64,000 bases of DNA from Lineus longissimus (Eukaryota; Nemertea; Pilidiophora; Heteronemertea; Lineidae), in the NCBI RefSeq assembly GCF_910592395.1, contig NC_088312.1:12092001-12156000 (forward strand). Direction: 5' to 3'. The notes under the pieces are model-generated. The model had not been told where the DNA came from, did no database searches, and saw nothing but the letters and a program-made list of their open reading frames with translations. A program made the translations under genes and the position numbers. This document shows, one piece after another, positions 57,366-64,000 of the stretch. The number at the start of each line of letters is the position of its first letter. Position 1 is the stretch's first letter.

Positions 57366-60265
57366 AGCTCAGCTGACAAAGTCAGCGGAGCTAGTCAAAT
57401 AGCTATTCGATTGGTGTCCGTCCTTCCATCCATCCTGCCATCCTTCCATCTAGCCATCTGTAGACAAAGTTGGGCATTTTGTAATCATACAACCGAGGCA
57501 CTTCAAATCTAGTCTTGCTTATAAACACCGCAGAAAATGTTGCTTACAGAAAAAAATTTGGGCGATTCGACTCAAATTCAGCTCCCCAGGGGGCAAAATG
57601 CGTAAATGAAAAAAACATTTTTTGACGCTCTATTCCAGGCGATAAAAGCTTGAAATAAAGTTGAAAAGGTCTTCACGATACAGAAGTTTTGATATAAAAT
57701 AGATTAGTGTCGATCACGTGACCTCTCCAACACTCGATAAAGCACTCTTTTCGTCCACGTTTTAGGCCAATCTTCGGCCTGAACATGAAATCTAATAAGC
57801 GCAGTACTTAAATCAGATGTTTCTCTCGCCTTGAAAACATTCCTGGGTAAAATCCATTGAGATTAGCCGAGTTAATCCACTTTTTCCGTGCCTAAAATCA
57901 CTGCCGCTGAATTCTATAAATAGAAACTATTAACATCACGGCAGTGTGGTTCCCATTGTGCACCCTCCCACTTCACACCATGTCAGGAACTTTTACGGAG
58001 AGAGAGGGCGTGCGGTAAGAAGAATGGCCAAAATGACGTCACGTTTTCCTGGCAATGTCTCTTGCCAGACCAGTCAAGCATTGGGAAAGCATCTTTAATT
58101 CAGACAACGTTAGAACCAGAAAAACGAATATGTTAATTTGCAAAATTAAAAGCAGATTTCACCACTAACCAGCCAAATCGGAATACGACGTCGCAAAATG
58201 TTCTCGCTTTCCTCCTGCTAAAAAAACCTTGTTCCCGCACTCCTATTTTAATTTATGCCAAGGAATATGATATGATCTGTTTTCACTTTTTTGTAATTAA
58301 ATGGTATTCATATAATGAGATCAATAGTAGTGTCCGTGTCAGATCCCATCATGGAGGTATAAATAATTATTTATACCTCCATGATCCTATCGTTCAACTA
58401 GTCTTCTCTCCCCAGGTGCCTCACACGGACCTTCACGTCCCCATACTCAAGACCAACTCTTACAATATCGCCCTCAAAACAACCCTGGAGTCATGAATTC
58501 ACAGGTGCTCCTGTGAAATCTCAGTTCTAGTTTATTTATCAAACTTTATCGATGGTTATCGAATCGAATGGATGTGTCGATCGTCGGGGCGGATTGATAT
58601 GTGGTTAGGTTGTGCGTCCAAGGCGATTAGGTCATTCAGTTAGTTTGAGAAAGATCATGATCATGAAGATGCGTGTTGTGTTATCATAACTGGAAAATAA
58701 GTTGAAGTTATTATTAGTACTACGATTCTTACATGAGTAAAAAGTAGACGTTTTAAGCAACACAATAATGTTACTCCCATAAAAAAACTGTCAATTCTCC
58801 TTACCACTCACAGAAGCCAAGCCATTGCTGTTAAGTCATGCAGGGGCTTAATCAATTACTTGCACTCCCTGTTGGGTGAATAACATTACCTTTTGAACGG
58901 CTGGCTGTAGGGGGATGATTGGAACAGCCGGTATACCTGCTGACCTGCTGAACCGAGGTTAATGTTATTTTCAATCCACGATTGCAGGTCACCTGATTTT
59001 CGAGATTTCGCGGGAAATGAAATTGTAAACAAACGCATGTGTGCAGTTCAAATGTAAACAAAAATGTATTTTTGGTACTTTTGGTTGCTGGACTTGGGTT
59101 TTCCCGCAGTTAGGAGCTGGATCAAATTGGTGGTCTATTGTGCTGTTTTAGTCAGAGGTAGCCCTTGATTATGAAGGGATTTTCAAATTAAGGTGACCAT
59201 GGTCTTTTATGTGCACCGCTCACCACAGCTTTCAATACTTGATGTATCTGAAGAGGCGCGCGGAACCTGACATGGCCTTACCAAGGAGCTGCTCACTTTG
59301 CCTTTTTGGCTGAGACATTGCTACATGTAGGACTAGGAGGAGCACGCATTTTAAAGTTATAGTAGTGATAGTACAGTTGGTTCGAGCCATTTGGAAGCCG
59401 ACATGTGAAGGCCTATCTGGGTTCTCCTTCTTCTCCGTATGAAAAGGGGCATATTGTCGACTAAGGAACAAGGCATATTGACATTGCCTCATCATCTCTA
59501 TGGGACCAATTGATATACTTTTATATGCACGCATACATCGTGCCATTTCAGGGTCAGAGTCAGTGGACAATTGGTTTGATTAATTTGTCTCTTCGAAATT
59601 GCTCCTTTATTGCATTAGATTTTCATCGCAATTCGATCTATTCAAGATATAGCCAATTTGAACCTGTCTGCGCCAAGGATAGATTGGTTCCAGATCGACT
59701 CACTATGACTAGGAATACGCAGTAGAGCACAATGTCATGAAAAACGACCCTTTGTATTGTAAATTCCAATCACCTGCAGGACAGGTCAATTTCTCTCAAT
59801 AAAATTAATTTTGTTGACTCCTGTAATCTCTACCTTATTAAAAAAAAAAAAGTGGTGCTAGTCCCAAACTGGTAATTTCTATTTATTTTGACCTCTGTTA
59901 AATCAGGATACCTCTCAATTACAGACAGCATTTTGTATCCTTGTGCTGTACAACCCAGCCTGGACATACCACAGTTGTCCATGGAGAAGTCTCATCCTCT
60001 CTGACACTTTTTTTCTGTAAAGCTACTGATACAACATACTGAACTAGGGATATCTTCCGTTGCCTCCTGTAATATTTACATACCATGGCTGATTAGTTCA
60101 ATCATATTTCATCCAGCTGGCAGCTCTGCATTGGAAATTTTAGTGGTATAACGTGTTCTCTTGACCTTCAAACAGTAGTATAAAGCCGATATTTACTACT
60201 TTATACCCTCTGAGTCCTATGTTATTAGGTCATCCAGCTGAGCGCCAGGCCCTTGGGCCTCTTGT
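57366..60265 (+). mobile_element. HINE-type repeat, family D copy 3, inside gypsy-2
   Basis: It starts AGCTCAGCTGACAAAGTCAGC after five T and ends CAGCTGAGCGCC, the hairpin AGGCCCTTGGGCCT, and CTTGT. It interrupts the gypsy-2 RNase H codons. The flanking coding halves meet in a run of T, which fits insertion between T and T without duplication. Segments 57716-58205 match 10335-12905 of copy 1 minus its insertion, and 59690-60260 matches copy 2. It holds a 36-bp perfect palindrome at 58349-58384. No gene is seen. Confidence 0.82.
58349..58384. repeat. Perfect 36-bp palindrome
   Basis: TCATGGAGGTATAAATAA is followed at once by its exact complement. It is AT-rich at the centre and could extrude as a cruciform. 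It may be a remnant of a tiny MITE. Confidence 0.9.
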
Positions 60266-60632
60266 TTGAGGTTCAGTTCCGGATTTCTGGACTAACATTG
60301 CACCAAGTCCTACAGGACTGGCGTCTACTGCGACATGGGTGTCCTTATTCGGATCAAAGTATGCCATCACAGTATCACTGGTGAGGCGTTGCTTCAGGTT
60401 CTTGATTGCGTCTGATTGTTCCGTTGTCCACTCCCATTCAGTGTTCTTGTGAGTCAGCTTCTGGAGTGGCTCCACAATGGTGGCTAGGTCTGGGATGAAT
60501 CCAGAGCAGTAGTTGGCTAAACCTAGTAGGCTTCGCACTTCAGCTGGTGTAGCTGGATCAGCGGCATTTTTTAGAGCTGAGAGCTTCTTTGGGTCGGGCA
60601 AGAGACCTTTATCGGAGAATATGAGTCCAAAA
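60266..60632 (-). pseudogene. Gypsy-2 reverse transcriptase end and RNase H start
   Basis: Contains LLPDPKKLSALKNAADPATP, VRSLLGLANYCSGFIPDLA and VAVDASPVGLGAMLVQ, the thumb/connection region and the first part of RNase H of Ty3/gypsy elements. It is bounded by the foldback insertion (60633-61885) on its 5' side and the family D repeat on its 3' side. Confidence 0.88.
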
Positions 60633-61885
60633 CGGTCTACCTAATGCGCGTCCGGAACAATTTGTGCGTCCGGAGCGCGTCCGGAAGAGAAAGTGCGCGT
60701 CCGGAACAATTTCCTATGTAAATATGAACTTAATGTTGCATTAGATGGCTTAAATAGCATTTTAATTCCATGTAGAGAAAATAAAATTGGAAAAAATCTC
60801 CTTGGTGACTTTGTATTTTACAATTTTCAGCGGGGTGATTTGGGTGTTACACAGGCATCAAATCCCAGTTTACTGACGTTTCTCCTCAACCAATTGTTGT
60901 TGCAGTTGCAGAATTTCGATAGTAGCCGTGTTGTAATGGATTAGACTGGTATCTGGTGTCTCAGCACATGGAATGCCATCAGAGTGTCTTATCATTGTTA
61001 ATTTCACAAAAAATCAGAATCAAATATGTTATTGAAAATCGCTATACAGTCAAAGTGTCAATTAGTGAGATGTGTTCACATTAATATGTAAAGAGCAATC
61101 TCTAGTGAACTCACACAACTGTTTGACATGGGGGACCCGGGGAGCCCCCCAAACCCCGTCCTTCTGACATATTTAGCCAGTACATTGGGGGATGAGTCCC
61201 CCAAACCCCCAAAAATATATTTTGTGAGAAAAATAAGTGAAAATTGTACTACTTCTTTGAGTGCATCCTTAAATCCACTGTCATCACTAGATCCTTTGAT
61301 AATAAGCCATACTTAAATTTAAGTGTAGCCAATTAGAAATTAATCTAAAAAATAAGTCCCCCCCTCCCGGGCCCACTCTGTCGAATGGTAGAAAAACTGG
61401 CATTTTTATTTTAATGAATAAGATATATACCCAGGAAAATAATCATTAAGCTCATCTTTAGTTGAAGCTCTTAAAACCGCACTGAATTTTGTTGACCCCC
61501 TTCCCCCTTCCCCCTCGATCCCCTCCCCTCCCCCCTAAAAGCGCAAATTGGCTTCACAATAATTGCTATTGCCCCTTATCCCACGGCACGCAAAGACAAA
61601 CTCATACCGACTTAGACGACCACAACAGGAGAAGGCGCGTAAGGAAGTTGGGATATGATTATGGCATTAGTAATTAACCACCTCGCTGAAAATTGTAAAA
61701 TACAAAGTCACCAAAAAGATTTTTTTCAATTTTATTTTCTCTACATGGAATTAAAATGCTATTTAAGCCATCTAATGCAACAATAGGTTCATATTTACAT
61801 AGGAAATTGTTCCGGACGCGCACTTTCTCTTCCGGACGCGCTCCGGACGCGCAAACAGAGTTCCGGACGCACATTAGGTGGACCC
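60633..61885. mobile_element. Foldback element FB-3, 1.25 kb, in gypsy-2 RT
   Basis: Arms of about 205 bp (60633-60836 and 61680-61885) are inverted copies, made partly of repeated GCGCGTCCGGA units. The ends are GGTCTACCTAATG-like at the left and the complement of GGTCCACCTAATG at the right. GTCCAAAA is duplicated at 60625-60632 and 61886-61893 (8 bp perfect, 9 with one mismatch). Removing the element and one duplicate restores the gypsy-2 frame. The interior is C-rich and non-coding (CCCCCAAACCCC). Confidence 0.88.
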
Positions 61886-63065
61886 GTCCAAAATACTCAA
61901 GTTTCGACTTGCAAAAGAGGCATTTCTTGAGATTGAGAGTCAGGCCTTTTTCGCGTAGGCGTTGCAGCACTAAGCAGAGTGCTCGATCATGTGCTTCCTT
62001 CGTTTTAGCATGGATGAGTAAGTCATCACTGATGTTGATCACGCCTTCAATGTCCTGAATGATTTCATGAATAAAGATCTGAAAAATCTCTGCGGCAGAC
62101 GTAACACCAAAATTTAGCCTTTTATATGGTTTGAGACCAACGTGAGTGGAGAATGTTGTGATATATTGTGGCGAACGTGCTAAGGGAATTTGGTGGTATC
62201 CCTGGTTCAAGTCTAGCTTTGTGAAATACTTGGAACCATTCAAGTCATGCATGACATCGTCTGTTGTCGGAGAAATGTGTCTCTCGTGCTGAATAGCCTC
62301 GTTTGGGCATCGCATATCAACACAAAGTCTTATACCGTCCTTTTTAGGTACGACCACTACTGGGGATACCCATGGAGTTGGACCCTCTACATCTTCAAAG
62401 ATGTCCAGCTCATCAAGCTCCTCAATCTCCTTTTTCAGTGGTTTCCTAATATGGAATGGAATTCGTTGGTGCTGCTGTGCTACTGGTGTCACTCTCTTGT
62501 AAATGTGTAGCTCGACTTTGCGATCATTAAGTTTACCAATGCCTATGAATCGGTCAGCATATTCACTCACGATACGATTAACTTCTGGATCCTCTGACAC
62601 ATGAGAAAGAGCATTAGCAATTTGCACTAGTCCCAATTCTTCCGCGGTATGGTAGCTCAACAGTGATTTGCAATGTGATGCATTTTTGTTGCAGTTTGCA
62701 ACAAAAAATGTGGCGTTCGTCTTTAGATTAGTTGATTCAGACGGGACTTCCGCATGAAACGATACCTTGAGCTCCAGTGGGTTTTCTGTGTTGAACGAAA
62801 ATACCTGAGTGTCAGTATGACGCAAGTTGACACAATTTTCTAGCTTCTTGAACATTTCTGGAGAGACCATATTCACCGATGCACCAGTATCCAGAATCAT
62901 TTCACAGTCTATGCCAGAAACCGAAATGTGAACTACAGGTAACCTCTTCGAATTACTTTTGATGCTGAACAAGTACTCCTCTGATGTGGAGTAACCTTCG
63001 GCATTATCCTCAATGTTATTTACTGACGGAGTCTTTTTCTTTTCCCAGACTTGGCTGATCGACAC
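61886..63065 (-). pseudogene. Gypsy-2 protease and reverse transcriptase
   Basis: An aspartic protease with MILDTGASVNMVS (about residues 56-68) leads into a Ty3/gypsy reverse transcriptase with GPTPWVSPVVVVPKKDG, TKLDLNQGYHQIPLA, FGVTSAAEIFQ and NISDDLLIHAKT. SDD is seen where IDD is more usual. The frame is open from 63065 to the foldback insertion at 61885 and then runs on into FB-3 sequence by chance. This is the best preserved part of gypsy-2. Confidence 0.92.
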
Positions 63066-63105
63066 ACTTTAGCAAAATGATTTTGAATACCACATTAACT
63101 ACATG
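63025..63105 (-). pseudogene. Gypsy-2 nucleocapsid zinc knuckle, cut
   Basis: On the minus strand CGIQNHFAKVCRS is the end of a CCHC zinc knuckle, in a frame overlapping the protease start. The codon between the first two cysteines is TAA. A family A repeat begins at 63109, so the rest of gag is not adjacent. Confidence 0.7.
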
Positions 63106-63108
63106 TTA

Positions 63109-63459
63109 AGCTCACCTCTTAGCAGAGGTGAGCTTATCCCATACCGTGGCGTCCGTGGTCCGTCGTCGTCGTCCGTCGTACGTTAGCAGGGCACGTTTCG
63201 TAACTGTTAGAGCTATTGAGTTGAAACTTGGTACACCTGTACCCTTATGTAATGACACCTGGGAGACCAAGTTTCGGTCCGATTCGTTTCATGGTTTGGC
63301 CACCAGGGGGCCAAACGTTAAAAGTGAAAATATGCAATATCTCCCTTAAAAGTAGTTGGGAAATTTTGAAAAAAATATGGTAGGTACTTCTAGCAAAGGT
63401 GCATCATATATCCTCCGGGTTTTTGATTTGACCTCCTTTTCAAGGTCACAGAGGTCAAA
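63109..63459 (+). mobile_element. HINE-type repeat, family A copy 4, truncated
   Basis: Starts AGCTCACCTCTTAGCAGAGG with a short CGTC microsatellite and one core module. It breaks off after GGTCACAGAGGTCAAAG and has no 3' hairpin. Confidence 0.75.
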
Positions 63460-63712
63460 GTTTGCTGATTCACTGAACAGTAGCATGTTTCCTATCTATT
63501 TTAGCTAGAAGGTTTTAAACCAATGTGGACATGTATCTGGGGATTCTCTATTCCACCCCTAAAATTTCGGCCGTTCGGACATCAAATATGGCCGCCAGGC
63601 AGCCATCTTGAAAAATAAACACAGTACTATTACTCCGAAACTAATGATCGGATTGCAACCAAATTTGATCTGGATGTATATCTATGTACTCTCTACTAAA
63701 TCCTTGATTTTT
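63460..63712. repeat. Diverged core-like repeat sequence
   Basis: Non-coding. Carries ATCAAATATGGCCGCCAGGC and CCGAAACTAATGATCGGATT segments similar in style to family C modules. No clear ends. Confidence 0.4.
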
Positions 63713-64000
63713 AGCTCACCTGTCAGGTGAGCTAATACGATACCGCGGCGTCTGGCGTCCGCCGTCGTCGTCATCGTCGTCGTCCGTCGTTAACTTTTGA
63801 CAAAATCATGGCACGTTTCTTAACCGCTTGACCCAGAAAGTTCATACTTGGTGTGTGGTTACCCCTAGGCAAGACCTTCCTTCAGAATGAAAATCAGTGC
63901 AATTTGACTGCTCGTCTGCCATATAGGGGGTGCTCTTTGAAAACCTATTTTTGTCATTTTGAAGCTTATGGTTAAAGCTAGAGTGATGAAAATTTTATGG
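63713..64000 (+). mobile_element. HINE-type repeat, family A-related subfamily, cut by window end
   Basis: It starts AGCTCACCTGTCAGGTGAGC after a T run, then a CGTCGTC region and GGCACGTTTCTTAACCGCTT. The head palindrome and core are related to families A and B but distinct. It continues past the window. Confidence 0.65.

Noticed and set aside
58412-58496. Possible captured host exon (acceptor-like TTCTCTCCCCAG then an open stretch to TGA)
   Set aside because: Only about 28 codons, no recognised protein, no neighbouring exons; too weak to call.

Overview
The window is animal nuclear DNA made almost entirely of nested transposable elements. I found no intact host gene. The mix of elements (several Ty3/gypsy lineages, a BEL/Pao element, CR1-type LINEs, a tRNA-derived SINE with an L2-like ATT tail, foldback transposons, and many Helentron-associated-type repeats with a CGTC microsatellite) points to a marine invertebrate such as an echinoderm, hemichordate, cephalochordate or lophotrochozoan. 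I cannot choose among these from the sequence alone.

Left block (1-19.7 kb). A Ty3/gypsy integrase tail (1-1283) leads into a 3' region and a putative LTR starting near 9218. Into it are nested: a 6.1 kb foldback element (1846-7955, 9-bp target duplication), a 0.57 kb foldback element (8438-9007, 9-bp duplication), a HINE-type repeat of family D (9280-13169) that carries a reversed family A repeat, itself carrying a 975-bp TIR element, and a 6.36 kb TIR element (13209-19564, 26-bp perfect TIR, 9-bp duplication). The last one contains a nearly intact two-ORF CR1-clade LINE on the minus strand. The LINE's ORF1 and ORF2 share a reading frame and are separated only by TGA-CTA-G, a classic readthrough context.

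Middle block (19.9-47.6 kb). A fourth foldback element (19940-22429) hosts a family B repeat. Around it lies a mosaic of a moderately repeated family, called E/F here, present in several partial copies. Comparing copies gives clean empty sites for a family A repeat, a 114-bp MITE and a TTAA-flanked Kolobok-like element. Also here: a probable minisatellite foldback (24.5-25.6 kb), a SINE (26.1 kb), a chromodomain-bearing Ty3 element that also carries an env-like gene but has lost most of pol (26.5-30.8 kb, minus strand), a LINE fragment (31.5-32.2 kb), and a probable 1.9 kb solo LTR inside a family D repeat.

Right block (47.6-64 kb). A young BEL/Pao retrotransposon (47588-54270, minus strand) has 272-bp LTRs with one difference seen, a GGAGG target duplication and a tRNA-His primer site. 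Right of it is an old Ty3/gypsy pol on the minus strand, split by a family D repeat (57366-60265) and by a foldback element (60633-61885), and cut near its zinc knuckle by a family A repeat (63109).

The strongest biological signals are: (1) four foldback elements with unrelated tandem-repeat arms but the same plan (ends beginning GGT, 8-9 bp duplications, no transposase); (2) HINE-like families whose tandem core modules repeatedly carry CTCF-like and nuclear-receptor-like motifs; (3) the LINE stop-readthrough arrangement; (4) a chromodomain and an env-like gene in one Ty3 element.
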